This document shows positions 1 through 9,251 of a DNA stretch of 44,834 bases, piece after piece. The position numbers and the translations under genes were made by a program. The stretch comes from Acidobacteriota bacterium (GTDB lineage: Bacteria; Acidobacteriota; Terriglobia; Bryobacterales; Bryobacteraceae), in contig QHXW01000383.1 in assembly GCA_003223115.1 (NCBI GenBank), positions 1 through 44,834 on the forward strand. Reading direction: 5' to 3'. Every line of letters starts with the position of its first letter. Position 1 is the first letter of the stretch. Below the pieces are notes generated by a model. That model made no database searches and had not been told where the DNA came from. It saw only the letters and a list, made by a program, of their open reading frames with translations.

Positions 1-270
1 AAGCGAGCCATTGATCGTGCCCTGGTGGAGCCCCTTTCGAACCTGATCGCCACCGGCCAAGTCCGCGGCGGCGATTCGATCTGGGTGGATTTCAATCCGG
101 CGCTCGGCTGCCTAACGTTCTATAGGGACGGGGAGGACGGGGAGGACATGCCGGCAGACGAAATGGCTAATCTCAATGACCCGGCTCAGCCGGTTCAGGC
201 GGCCGAGGTGTCGCAAGGCGCCGTTGTGGAGCTGACGCGAGCCGCCAAGGCGCGCTCGGGACGCCGTTGA
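1..270 (+). CDS. Clp/Hsp100 AAA+ ATPase, C-terminal fragment
   Basis: This is the 3' end of a gene that begins before the window; the frame is open from base 1 to a TGA at 268-270. The visible 89 residues start with KRAIDRALVEPLSNLIATG, followed by a V-x-G-G-D-S-I-W-V-D-F segment. This is the pattern of the C-terminal small D2 domain of ClpB/ClpC-type unfoldases, where a helix carrying 'I...L..PL...I..G' precedes a short beta sheet. The last 40 residues are acidic and then basic, which is a variable tail. ATPases of this family unfold or disaggregate proteins in the cytoplasm. Without the N-terminal and Walker regions I cannot decide between ClpB, ClpC and ClpA. It converges on the minus-strand gene ending at 383, with about 110 bases between them. 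Confidence 0.7.
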   Translation, partial: KRAIDRALVEPLSNLIATGQVRGGDSIWVDFNPALGCLTFYRDGEDGEDMPADEMANLNDPAQPVQAAEVSQGAVVELTRAAKARSGRR

Positions 271-382
271 AGGCGGCCAACCGGCCTACAGCACGTGCCG
301 CAGGCTCGGACCGTGCGTGGAACGTAAGACACACGAAGGGGAGCCTCCTGCACTGCCTTCGGAGACCTGCGGCCTTTCTTGC

Positions 383-2596
383 TCACTTCAATATCTGAAA
401 TAAATTGCTGTAATCGTCGGTCCACATGCGCAGCCCGGCTTTTCGCGCCACCGGTTTCCCCGCCTGCCGGATCAGAGCGTGCTCGAAAACGTTTTTACGC
501 GCCGTCACCAGCACCCATGTGGCGCCGAAGACCGCGTTGTCATCCTCATCATTGGTATCGATCACCGTGGTGCGCTTCCCCATCGCATCCGCTGCCATCT
601 GTACAATCGGCTGCAGATTCAAATGCTTGTTCGATACGTGCACGGCTAGCACTCCGTCCGTTTTTAAGTGGCGGAAATAAAGCGCGAAGGCTTCCCGCGT
701 CAGCAGGTGTACCGGGATGGCGTCGCTTGAAAACGCATCCACCGCCAATAGATCGTATTCCTGTGGCTGCTCACGCTCGAGCGAGAGGCGCGCGTCACCC
801 AGCACCGTCTCGATCCTGGCTTTCGAGTCGCGCAAGAAGCTGAACTCGGTCCGCGCCACGCGGATCACCAGCGGATTGATATCGTAAAACCGGAACACAT
901 CGCCGCCTCGCCCATAAGCCGCCAATGTTCCGGTGCCCAGCCCGATCACGCCCACGCGCACCGCGGGCCGTTGGTCGATTTCTTCGAGCGCCACTCCCAC
1001 GCCTGAGTGATAGCCGTAGTACGTCGTCGGCTGCATGTGGCGCGCCTCGTCCAGAAATTGTTCGCCGTGATTGATGGTTCCGTGCGTGAGTCTGCGTATC
1101 TGCCCTTCGGCCACGCCGTCGCCCTCATCATTCACGCGCAACGCGCCGTAAAAGTTCCGCTCGAGCAATCGCGATTCGTGCCGGAACTGGTACACTCCGT
1201 ACCCCAGAGACCCAATCAGCACCAAGGTCGCCACAATCGATCCGATCCACAGAATTCTTTGGAATCCCCACCCGTCATCCCGGCCGATGATGGCGAATAA
1301 CTCCCGCGCCTCCGTGTCCTCCGCTCGCCGAGCCGGCTTCAACACCAGCACCATCATCACGGCGCACCAGCCGATGGCAATGGGCAACTCGAAATATCCG
1401 CTGAACAAATGGGGCGCCACCAAGCCAACCAGTACTCCGCCTACCGCTCCGCCAATCGACACCATCAGGTAAAAGGAAGTGAGGTGCCGCGGCGCAGGCT
1501 TCAATCGCGCCAGTTCGCCGTGACAGACCATCGAGCAGAAGAATAGCCCGCCCGTGAACAATGGAATCAGCGCCTCCAGGCCGAGGTTCTGGAAATCATC
1601 GGTCATGGCGTACGTCATTCCGCCAAGCGCCACCGCCGCCAACCTCATAGACATGGCGCGCTTGTACCAGCGCCGGCCTTCGAAACAAAGAATGAAGGTC
1701 AGCAGATAAAGCGCCAGCGGCAGGATCCACAGAAACGGAATCGAAGCCACATTCTGCGTCAGGTGGTTGGTCACCGCCAGCAGCATGGTCGAAGCGCATG
1801 CCGCGAGCGCGAGCCACATCAACTGCAGCTTCCAGCCGGGACGTGAATCAACCCCGGCATCATCCCGATGCCTTTCCTGCACCGCTTTCCCACGCGCGCC
1901 CATCGCCACCCAGCCGCATAACAACGCGAACGCGACGAAACCGATGGACCAACCCCACGCCTGGTGCAGAGTTGAAAACCCTGGCTCGACCAGCACCGGA
2001 TAACTCACCAGCGCCAGCATTGAGCCGAGATTCGAGAGCGCAAACAGCCGGTAAGGCATCCCCGAGTCATGCGTGCGCGCGTACCATGATTGCAGCAGCG
2101 GGCTAGTGGATGAGAGCAGAAAATAAGGCAGACCGAGCGTCGCCCCGAGCAATCCGAGAATGCGCCACACCGGGTCTTCGGTCCCCAGCGGTTTCCAGCT
2201 TGCATCAGGGATTACCGGCAGCAGCAGCAGACTCGCAGCCAGAAGTACTGCATGCGCCAGCACCTGCCTGCGCGGCGTCAGATATCCAATCGAAAGATGC
2301 GCGTAGAGATATCCGCCCAGCAGCGCCATCTGGAAAAACAAAAGGCATACCGTCCACACGCCCGCCGAGCCGCCGAACCATGGCAGCACGATCTTGGCAA
2401 TGAGCGGTTCGATTTGAAACAGTAGAAATGCGCTTACGAAAATGGTGAGCACATAGAGCGCAAGCGGCGTCCGTGAGGCCTCAGGGGCTTGGGCCGGCGC
2501 TACCGCTGTAGCCCCGAAGGAACCATTACTTGTAAGCCGCGATACCTGTGACGCGCTCCCCGATGACGAGCGCGTGTATGTGGTCGGTTCCTTCAT
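383..2596 (-). CDS. Membrane protein fused to a spermidine-synthase-like methyltransferase-fold domain
   Basis: The product has 737 residues. The first two-thirds hold about a dozen hydrophobic segments, starting near residues 45-65 with a conserved 'SAFLLFQIEPLIAK..LPWFGG' block typical of the fused transporter-like/spermidine synthase family. The last third is a Rossmann domain with a glycine-rich loop (VGVIGLGTGTLAAYG, about 545-560) and a VDAFSSDAIPVHLLT segment (about 615-630) that matches the spermidine synthase active-site region. Fused proteins of this kind are common in Acidobacteria and Proteobacteria, and their substrate is not established. The ATG at 2596 lies 71 bases inside the upstream acyl-CoA dehydrogenase gene. 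A GTG just before the first membrane helix is an alternative start, so the N-terminal 47 residues are uncertain. The overlap implies co-transcription with the dehydrogenase. Confidence 0.85.
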   Translation of the reverse strand: MKEPTTYTRSSSGSASQVSRLTSNGSFGATAVAPAQAPEASRTPLALYVLTIFVSAFLLFQIEPLIAKIVLPWFGGSAGVWTVCLLFFQMALLGGYLYAHLSIGYLTPRRQVLAHAVLLAASLLLLPVIPDASWKPLGTEDPVWRILGLLGATLGLPYFLLSSTSPLLQSWYARTHDSGMPYRLFALSNLGSMLALVSYPVLVEPGFSTLHQAWGWSIGFVAFALLCGWVAMGARGKAVQERHRDDAGVDSRPGWKLQLMWLALAACASTMLLAVTNHLTQNVASIPFLWILPLALYLLTFILCFEGRRWYKRAMSMRLAAVALGGMTYAMTDDFQNLGLEALIPLFTGGLFFCSMVCHGELARLKPAPRHLTSFYLMVSIGGAVGGVLVGLVAPHLFSGYFELPIAIGWCAVMMVLVLKPARRAEDTEARELFAIIGRDDGWGFQRILWIGSIVATLVLIGSLGYGVYQFRHESRLLERNFYGALRVNDEGDGVAEGQIRRLTHGTINHGEQFLDEARHMQPTTYYGYHSGVGVALEEIDQRPAVRVGVIGLGTGTLAAYGRGGDVFRFYDINPLVIRVARTEFSFLRDSKARIETVLGDARLSLEREQPQEYDLLAVDAFSSDAIPVHLLTREAFALYFRHLKTDGVLAVHVSNKHLNLQPIVQMAADAMGKRTTVIDTNDEDDNAVFGATWVLVTARKNVFEHALIRQAGKPVARKAGLRMWTDDYSNLFQILK

Positions 2597-3695
2597 AAGT
2601 TTTCACCGTCTCGAGATTGCAGAGGTGGCGCATGACGGGATATTCATCCGTAATGCCGTTGGCCCCGAGCAGATCACGTGCCAGCCGCGACGTATCGAGC
2701 GCAATCGCTACATTATTACGCTTCAGCATCGAAATGTGCGCGGCCTCCACCTTGCGCTGATCCTTCAGCCTCCCCACCTGCAGCGCCAGGAGTTGTGCCT
2801 TGGTGATTTCGGTAATCATCCAGGCCAGCTTCTCCTGCACAAGCTGGTGCGAGGCGATGGGCCGGTCGTCGAACTGCTTGCGCACGATGCTGTACTGCCG
2901 GGCGGTTTCGTAGCAATCCATGGCCGCCCCTATGGCACCCCAGCCGATGCCGTAGCGCGCCTGGCTCAAGCACGAAAGCGGAGCTTTCAATCCTTTGGCG
3001 CCGGGAAGCATGTTCGAAGCCGGTATCCGGCAATCGGCAAACGAGAGGCTCGACGTCACCGAGGCCCTCATCGACCATTTACCGTGAATGTCGGAAGTGG
3101 TGTACCCCGGCGTTCCCTTCTCTACCAGAAATCCGCGAATTCCATCTTCCGTTCGCGCCCATACCACGGCCACCTGCGCCGCCGTGCCGTTGGTGATCCA
3201 GGTTTTTTCACCGTTCAACACCCAGCATTCGCTCTGCTTCTTTGCAGTGGTGAGCATGCCCGCGGGGTTTGAGCCGAAGCCCGGCTCGGTGAGCCCAAAA
3301 CATCCGAGCACAGCGCCCGACTGCAGTTGCGGCAGCCATTTTTGCTTCTGCTCCTCCGAGCCGTAGGACAGAATCGGGTACATCACCAGCGCACCCTGCA
3401 CCGAGACGAAGCTCCGCAGCCCCGAATCACCTCGTTCCAGTTCCTGCATGATTAGCCCGTACTCGACATTGGACATGCCAGCGCAGCCATAGCCTTCGAG
3501 ATTCGCTCCCAGAAATCCCAACCGCCCCAGCTCGGGAATCAGCTCGGTTGGAAATCGTGCGTCGCGAAAGCAATCGCGTATGACGGGCATCAACCGGTCG
3601 TCCACAAACTGCCGTGCCGTCTGGCGCACCAGCAACTCCTGCTCATTGAACTGAGTGTCTATGAGCAGATAGTCCACGCCCTTGAAACTCTGCAT
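2526..3695 (-). CDS. gcdH: Acyl-CoA dehydrogenase, glutaryl-CoA dehydrogenase type
   Basis: The 389-residue product has the whole acyl-CoA dehydrogenase fold. A FAD/substrate strand GCFGLTEPGF lies at 131-140 and WVLNGEKTWITNG at about 158-170; the C-terminal TYEGTDHIHALVIGE (about 366-380) supplies the catalytic glutamate in the position used by glutaryl-CoA and isovaleryl-CoA dehydrogenases. The overall pattern, including the N-terminal LLIDTQFNEQE start, is closest to glutaryl-CoA dehydrogenase, which oxidatively decarboxylates glutaryl-CoA to crotonyl-CoA in lysine and tryptophan catabolism and passes electrons to ETF. An AGAGGGA sequence lies a few bases before the ATG at 3695, supporting this start. 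Its 3' end overlaps the spermidine-synthase fusion gene. I am sure of the family and fairly sure of the substrate. Confidence 0.85.
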   Translation of the reverse strand: MQSFKGVDYLLIDTQFNEQELLVRQTARQFVDDRLMPVIRDCFRDARFPTELIPELGRLGFLGANLEGYGCAGMSNVEYGLIMQELERGDSGLRSFVSVQGALVMYPILSYGSEEQKQKWLPQLQSGAVLGCFGLTEPGFGSNPAGMLTTAKKQSECWVLNGEKTWITNGTAAQVAVVWARTEDGIRGFLVEKGTPGYTTSDIHGKWSMRASVTSSLSFADCRIPASNMLPGAKGLKAPLSCLSQARYGIGWGAIGAAMDCYETARQYSIVRKQFDDRPIASHQLVQEKLAWMITEITKAQLLALQVGRLKDQRKVEAAHISMLKRNNVAIALDTSRLARDLLGANGITDEYPVMRHLCNLETVKTYEGTDHIHALVIGERVTGIAAYK

Positions 3696-3710
3696 GTGTG
3701 TCCCTCTATA

Positions 3711-3790
3711 GTAGGACAGGCGCCAGTGGGACTGGCGTTGCAGGTATCGGCGCCACTGAGCCGCGACGGTTACCGAGCGGTTGCCCGGGT
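3711..3790. repeat. Dispersed intergenic repeat, copy 1
   Basis: The gap between dnaE and the acyl-CoA dehydrogenase holds a GC-rich repeat. Its core CCGCGACGGTTACCGAGCGG (3761-3780) matches 19 of 20 bases at 16453-16472, and the preceding CACTGAG is shared with an inverted copy at 33777-33804. Short self-complementary parts (GGCGCCAGTGGGACTGGCG) precede the core. The function is unknown; it resembles the REP-like intergenic repeats of Solibacter-type genomes. Confidence 0.6.
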
Positions 3791-3819
3791 CACTTTTCTG
3801 CCGCGCCCGGCATTCCCAC

Positions 3820-6800
3820 TCAATTCGCCAGCACTTCGATCGAATCCAAACCGCAGATGCGCTCGATGGCCGCCCGGAATTCGCGATCCGGCCGGACTTT
3901 GGCCGGGACGTCCATGATCACCGTGAAATCCCGCGGCGATTCCAGTCGCAACCGTACCTGCGTGTCGCCCGGCTTGGTTTGGAACAGATCGCTGAGCGCC
4001 GCCACACGGTCGCTACCCTGCCCGTTGGTGTTCGCCGCATCCCCGTTCTTCCGTCCCAGCCAAACGCGAATTGAAATCAGCGAAGGCAGCGGCACCCGCG
4101 CCACTTCGAGCGGCACAATATCCTGTACGGAAATCTTGGGCGGCGCGTTCTCTTCCGGCAGCACGAATCCTCGCACCAGGACCACCTGGTCCTCCACCAC
4201 CAGCGACGCCAGCCGCTCGTAATTCGTCGAGAACACCATGGCATCCAGACCGCCATCGCGATCCTCGAGCACCATCGACACCCAGGGCTTGCCCTCGCGG
4301 TTGCGCTTGCGCTGCAGCGCGGTCACCACGCCGCACAGCGCCACTTCCGTGTTTTTCTCCAGACCCTCCACGTTGCTCGACGAATTCGTGGCCAGCTCCC
4401 GGACCTTGTCCTCGAATTGATCGAGCGGATGTCCGGTGACATAAAATCCGAGCATCTCTTTTTCGCCGGCCAGTTTTTCTTTCAGCCCCCACTCGGGCGC
4501 CTGCGGCAATGTACGTTCGACGTGCGCCTCGTCTCCGGTGCCGAATGCGTCGCCGAACAGACCTTCCTGGCCCGAGTCACGCGCTCGCTGCGCTCTTTGG
4601 CCGGACTCCATGGCATTTTCCACCACGGCCATCAACTGCGCGCGCGACGGTGCGTTCCCGTTGCCGTTCTCACGGACCGAGTCCAGTGCGCCCGCCCGGA
4701 TCAGGCTTTCAATCATGCGCCGGTTGAGTGCCGTCAAATCCACCATTTCGCAGAACTGATAAATCGAGCGGAACCGCCCCAATTCCTCGCGCGCCACGCG
4801 TATGGATTCCACCGCCGCCGGTCCCAGATTTTTTACCGCGCCCAGGCCGAAGCGGATCGCGCCCGGCGTACCGTCGCCCTGATCCACGGGCGTGAAATTC
4901 CAATCGCTCGAATTCACGTCCGGCGGCAGCACCGTGATGCCCATGTCGCGGCACTCGTTGATGTACTTCGCGATTTTGGTTGCATTGCCGGTTTCCGAAG
5001 TCAGCAGAGCCGCCATGAAATCCAGCGGATAGTGGGCTTTGAAATAAGCTGTCACGAACGCCAGAAATGCGTATGCCGCTGAGTGCGATTTGTTGAAGCC
5101 GTAGCCGGCGAACTGCTCCATCAGATCGAAAATTTTCTCGACCTTACGCTGCGGAAGCTCGCGTTCAAGCGCACCCCTGATGAAGCGTTCGCGTTGCGAC
5201 GCCATTTCCTCCGCTTTTTTCTTGCCCATGGCGCGCCGCAGAATATCGGCTTCTCCCAGCGAATATCCCGCCAGCCTGCTGGCAATCTGCATCACCTGTT
5301 CCTGATACAGAATCACGCCGTAAGTTTCTTCAAGAATTTCCCGCAGTTCTGGCAGATCGTAGACAATGGCCTTGCGACCTTGCTTGCGCTCGATGAAATC
5401 ATCCAGCATGCCGCCCTGGATGGGTCCTGGACGGTAGAGCGCGTTGAGCGCCGTGAGATCTTCGATGCGCGTGGGCTGATAGCGCCGCAGAATATCGCGC
5501 ATTCCTGGCGACTCAAACTGAAACACGCCACTCGTGAAACCGCGTGAAAAGATTTCATAACTTTTCGGATCATCCAGCGGCAGATCCTCCAGCACCAGCT
5601 TCACGCCGTGGCGCTTTTCAATCAGCTTGATCGCGTCGTCGATCAGCGTCAGCGTCGTCAGGCCCAGAAAATCCATCTTCAGCAGCGACAGTTTCTCCAG
5701 ACCGTTCATGTCGTACTGCGTGACAATTTCGTCTTTGTTCGTCTTATAGAGCGGGACCAGTTGTTTCAGCGGCTCGGGCGAGATCACCACGCCCGCCGCG
5801 TGTACCGAACAATTGCGCGCCAGGCCCTCCAGCCGCCGCGCCACCTGCAGAATGTCGGCCACCCGCGCGTCCTTGCGCGATAGCTCATCAAAACCCGGCT
5901 CGGTCTTGATGGCAGCATCGAGCGAGATGTTCAGCACATTGGGCACGAGCTTGGTGATTCGATCCACGTCGCCGAAGCTCATGTCCAGCACGCGTCCCAC
6001 GTCTTTGATGGCAGCGCGCGCGGCCAGCGTGTTGAACGTGATGATCTGCGCCACCTGCTCGCGCCCGTATTTTTCCGTGACGTACTGGATCACCTCGCCG
6101 CGCCGGTTCATGCAGAAGTCGATATCGATGTCCGGCATGCTGATACGCTCTGGATTGAGAAAGCGTTCGAACAGCAGCCCGTACTGCAAGGGATCGATGT
6201 CGGTGATCTCCATCGCGTAGCTGACCAGGCTCCCGGCAGCCGAGCCGCGGCCCGGCCCCACCGGAATCGAGCGCGACTTCGCAAAGCGGATGAAATCCCA
6301 GACGATGAGAAAGTAGCCCGAAAACTTCATCTGCTGGATCATGCTGATCTCGCGGTCCAGCCGTTGACTGTATTCCGCTAGATCGTGCCTCAGCTTGCCG
6401 GCAGCGTGCAGCGTTTCAAGACGCAGCCGCCGTTTCTCAAATCCCTGGCGCGCGACGAATTCGAAATACGTGTCGGTCGAGTGCTCGCCCGGAACCTCGA
6501 AGCGTGGAAACGGCTCCTTGATCTTCTCGAGCTTCACCTGGCAGCGCTCCGCAATCTCCCAGGTCCTGTCCAGCGCCTCTTCCACTTCGCCGAATAACTC
6601 CAGCATCTCGGCGCGCGATTTCAAATAGAAGTCCGGATGCTCCCAGTGCATCCGCGCCGGATCGGACATGGTCTTGCCCGTCTGTATGCACATCAGAATT
6701 TCGTGCGCGCGGGCATCGTCGCGGGTCAGATAATGCGCATCATTGGTCGCGACCAGGGGGATGCCGGTCTCCGCCGACAGCCGGTTGACCTGCGGCGTCA

Positions 6801-7362
6801 CGCGCTTGTCCGCGTCCATGCCGTGGTCCTGAATCTCGAGAAAGAAATTCCCTTTGCCGAAAATGTCCCGATACGTATAAGCCAGCCGGCGCGCGTCGTC
6901 GTAGCGCTCCGCCATAAGGGTTTCATTGATGTCGCCGCGCAGACAGGCCGACATCGCGATGAGCCCTTTTGAGTGCGATGCCAGCAGGTTTTTATCAATG
7001 CGCGGCTTGTAATAAAAACCCTCGAGGAACGATGTCGACACCAGGTCGATTAGGTTGCGGTAGCCTTCCTGGTTTTCACACAGCAGCACCAGATGGTTGT
7101 AACGGTCGCTCTCTGACCGCATGTGGTGGCCCTGCTGCGATACATACACCTCGCAGCCAATCACCGGATGCACGTCTTGGGCTTTCGCCGTGTTGTAGAA
7201 CTGCACCGCGCCAAACAAATTCCCGTGATCGGTCATGGCCACGGCGGGCATTTTCTGCGCGGCTACGGCATCCATGAGCTGCGAAATCTCACACGCGCCG
7301 TCGAGCAACGAGTAATCGGTGTGGCAGTGCAGATGTACGAACGGGTTATCGGCCATAGTCAT
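3820..7362 (-). CDS. dnaE: DNA polymerase III alpha subunit
   Basis: This is the replicative DNA polymerase, 1180 residues long, which is normal for DnaE1. An N-terminal PHP domain begins with VHLHCHTDYSLLDGA (about 9-23). The polymerase palm carries GPGRGSAAGSLVSY (about 370-383) and the catalytic aspartates in PDIDIDF (about 406-412). The fingers and helix-hairpin-helix regions follow, with GYGFNKSHSAAYA near 750. An OB-fold domain (VALCGVVTALQRKRN...) lies near residue 985. Two starts are possible: ATG at 7362, and ATG at 7356 giving MADNPFVHLH. A GGAG lies only one base before the first but seven bases before the second, so 7356 is the better start. The gene stands alone, with repeat-containing gaps on both sides. 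The identification is firm. Confidence 0.97.
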   Translation of the reverse strand: MTMADNPFVHLHCHTDYSLLDGACEISQLMDAVAAQKMPAVAMTDHGNLFGAVQFYNTAKAQDVHPVIGCEVYVSQQGHHMRSESDRYNHLVLLCENQEGYRNLIDLVSTSFLEGFYYKPRIDKNLLASHSKGLIAMSACLRGDINETLMAERYDDARRLAYTYRDIFGKGNFFLEIQDHGMDADKRVTPQVNRLSAETGIPLVATNDAHYLTRDDARAHEILMCIQTGKTMSDPARMHWEHPDFYLKSRAEMLELFGEVEEALDRTWEIAERCQVKLEKIKEPFPRFEVPGEHSTDTYFEFVARQGFEKRRLRLETLHAAGKLRHDLAEYSQRLDREISMIQQMKFSGYFLIVWDFIRFAKSRSIPVGPGRGSAAGSLVSYAMEITDIDPLQYGLLFERFLNPERISMPDIDIDFCMNRRGEVIQYVTEKYGREQVAQIITFNTLAARAAIKDVGRVLDMSFGDVDRITKLVPNVLNISLDAAIKTEPGFDELSRKDARVADILQVARRLEGLARNCSVHAAGVVISPEPLKQLVPLYKTNKDEIVTQYDMNGLEKLSLLKMDFLGLTTLTLIDDAIKLIEKRHGVKLVLEDLPLDDPKSYEIFSRGFTSGVFQFESPGMRDILRRYQPTRIEDLTALNALYRPGPIQGGMLDDFIERKQGRKAIVYDLPELREILEETYGVILYQEQVMQIASRLAGYSLGEADILRRAMGKKKAEEMASQRERFIRGALERELPQRKVEKIFDLMEQFAGYGFNKSHSAAYAFLAFVTAYFKAHYPLDFMAALLTSETGNATKIAKYINECRDMGITVLPPDVNSSDWNFTPVDQGDGTPGAIRFGLGAVKNLGPAAVESIRVAREELGRFRSIYQFCEMVDLTALNRRMIESLIRAGALDSVRENGNGNAPSRAQLMAVVENAMESGQRAQRARDSGQEGLFGDAFGTGDEAHVERTLPQAPEWGLKEKLAGEKEMLGFYVTGHPLDQFEDKVRELATNSSSNVEGLEKNTEVALCGVVTALQRKRNREGKPWVSMVLEDRDGGLDAMVFSTNYERLASLVVEDQVVLVRGFVLPEENAPPKISVQDIVPLEVARVPLPSLISIRVWLGRKNGDAANTNGQGSDRVAALSDLFQTKPGDTQVRLRLESPRDFTVIMDVPAKVRPDREFRAAIERICGLDSIEVLAN

Positions 7363-7463
7363 GCTCCGCCCTTTGGAGGCGGTCGGCGGGGAAGGTGCTG
7401 GGAACTATTCTATTGTAACGCGCGGTGGAATAGGCGTTCCTACCTCTCTCCTCCGTCGGCTCA

Positions 7464-7494
7464 CGTGGGACAGGCGTCCTGGACCCCTTTGGGA
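7464..7494. repeat. Partial intergenic repeat left of the IS
   Basis: The run CACGTGGGACAGGCGTCCTGG resembles the GTAGGACAGGCGCC and GTGTGGGACCGGCGTC parts of the repeats near 3711 and 16520. It lies directly left of the insertion sequence. The match is short, so assignment to the repeat family is tentative. Confidence 0.35.
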
Positions 7495-7495
7495 A

Positions 7496-7511
7496 TAACC
7501 GTTTTGGGGAT
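7496..7511 (+). repeat. Left terminal inverted repeat of the ISKra4-type element
   Basis: TAACCGTTTTGGGGAT is complementary to 9565-9580 at 15 of 16 positions; the single difference is T versus G in the central run. Similarity drops off outside it. Confidence 0.75.
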
Positions 7512-7745
7512 GGGAAGCCTGTCAGGGACCGAATGGCTCGGCGGTCGCGCTCCCAGTGGAATCACCGCGGATAGCTGATCGCGCCGCAGCTGAAGCCTGT
7601 TTCCGTTAAAAACATTTGTCAACACCCTTGTTTTCATTCTTGCCGAACTGCTCCTCATCAACGCCGAGTTGTTGGTGCTTGCCCGCAACCAGCGTCCCCA
7701 TCCATCCCGTCATCCGGCATCACCAAACCGCTGAACGGAGAAAGC

Positions 7746-9113
7746 ATGCCTCAACAGCCCCGCCCGGAGCCCGAGGTACCACCTGCACGGCCTGTCTTGG
7801 CCGATGATCCCCCGCGCTTCTTGTCACTGGAGCGGGAAGTGGAGATCGAGTACCGCCCGCAGATGTTGGCCGCACTGCAAGGCAAGGTCGACGCCGTTGC
7901 CGCTACCGCGCATGGCATGACGCCGGTGTGTCCGCCATGCGGCCAGCCGATGCGCTGCCAAGACACACGGGACGTCTCCTGGCTGGCGCGCTGCGGATGC
8001 TTGCACGCGGCAGTGTCGCGTTACCGGTGTCCGCCATGCCACTACGAATGTCGCCCCTTGCTGGATTTGCTGGGCGTAGAACCAGGCCGCATCAGTGGCG
8101 CGCTGGCCAGGTTGTTGGCTCTGTTGGCCACCGTGGCACCATATCCGCTGGCGGCACGTTTGGCTTGGCTGCTGTTGGGTGTCACCATCAGCCCCATGGG
8201 AATCTGGCGCGTCGCCCAGCGTCTGGGTGAGGCAACCGCCCGTTACCAGGATGGCTTGAGCCGATATCATGCCGATCGCCGCAGCGTCGGCGCGCCTACG
8301 CAAGCTGCTCCCTCGGCCGTGGTGCTGGGAGTGGATGGTTGCAGCTGGGGAATGCAAGTACCCTCCAAACGCCGTCACCGCAAAAGCGGCGAAACACTAC
8401 CACCATTGCCCCCTGTCGAGGAAGGCCGATTCCGCGAAGTGAAGACGGGCGTTTTATTGCTGCCCAGCGAGCGTGTGGAAACCTCGCCCGGGAGACGCTC
8501 TGTGGTGCGCCGCTTTCTGGTGACTTGCCTGGGGGATGCCGACGCCATCTTCGCCCGCCTGTACGCGCAATTGCGGGAATTGGGCTGGGTGGGCGCCCAC
8601 ACCGTGGTGGTCATTGTCGGCGATGGAGCCGAATGGATCTGGAATCGCGCCACGATGTTTGCGCGCCGTTGTGAAATCCTCGATTTCTGGCACGCCCTGG
8701 AACATGCCTGGGAATTTGCTCAACTCCGCTACGGGGAAGGTTCGGCACAAGCTGACCGTTGGGTGCATGAGATTGCCGAGGATCTGCGGGCTGGCAAGGT
8801 GCAAGATGTGATCGCCCGTTTGAAGCGCGTGCGACCGAAAACGCCGGAGTTACGCGAGAGCTTGCAAGCACTCATCCCCTACTACAGTGAGAATGCGGGA
8901 CGCATGCGCTATGACGAGTATCTGCGACTGGGCTATGGGATCGGCAGCTGCGCCGTGGAGAGTGCCCATAAGCAGGTTGTCCATGCGCGCTTCCGCCAAG
9001 CCGGAATGCGCTGGAGTGAAGCTGGAGCCCGTCGTCTGTTAGCGTTACGGCTGCTGTTGTTGAATGATAACTGGGCACTGTTGGACCGCCTGCGCATGGT
9101 TTCGCTCGCCTAA
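7746..9113 (+). CDS. ISKra4-family transposase
   Basis: The 455-residue product has an N-terminal zinc-binding region with two cysteine clusters (CPPCGQPMRC near 62-71 and CPPCHYEC near 95-102). A DDE-type catalytic core follows: VLGVDGCSW puts an Asp at 197, VGDGAEWIWN puts an Asp at 293, and CAVESAHKQV puts a Glu at 405. The segments DFWHALEHAWEFA and RFRQAGMRWSEAGARRLLALR are characteristic of the ISKra4 family. The enzyme cuts and joins the ends of its own element. A GGAG five bases before the ATG supports the start. The frame has no interruptions, so the enzyme may be active. Confidence 0.92.
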   Translation: MPQQPRPEPEVPPARPVLADDPPRFLSLEREVEIEYRPQMLAALQGKVDAVAATAHGMTPVCPPCGQPMRCQDTRDVSWLARCGCLHAAVSRYRCPPCHYECRPLLDLLGVEPGRISGALARLLALLATVAPYPLAARLAWLLLGVTISPMGIWRVAQRLGEATARYQDGLSRYHADRRSVGAPTQAAPSAVVLGVDGCSWGMQVPSKRRHRKSGETLPPLPPVEEGRFREVKTGVLLLPSERVETSPGRRSVVRRFLVTCLGDADAIFARLYAQLRELGWVGAHTVVVIVGDGAEWIWNRATMFARRCEILDFWHALEHAWEFAQLRYGEGSAQADRWVHEIAEDLRAGKVQDVIARLKRVRPKTPELRESLQALIPYYSENAGRMRYDEYLRLGYGIGSCAVESAHKQVVHARFRQAGMRWSEAGARRLLALRLLLLNDNWALLDRLRMVSLA

Positions 9114-9251
9114 CCTTTCTATTCCCGGACCGGATTCCCCTTCGGTTGACCGCTGTCTCGCGATGCGCCATGCTCGGGCCATGGCCCGTCGCTCCGCGGG
9201 GGAGTCCCCGCCGATCTCCGCTCCCGTCTGGAAGCAGCTCGGCTCGATCTG

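Noticed and set aside
3781-7277. Many long plus-strand frames opposite dnaE
   Set aside because: They mirror the high-GC codon structure of dnaE, lack ribosome sites and match no protein pattern; the same holds for frames opposite the MnmG, MacA-type and GyrB genes.
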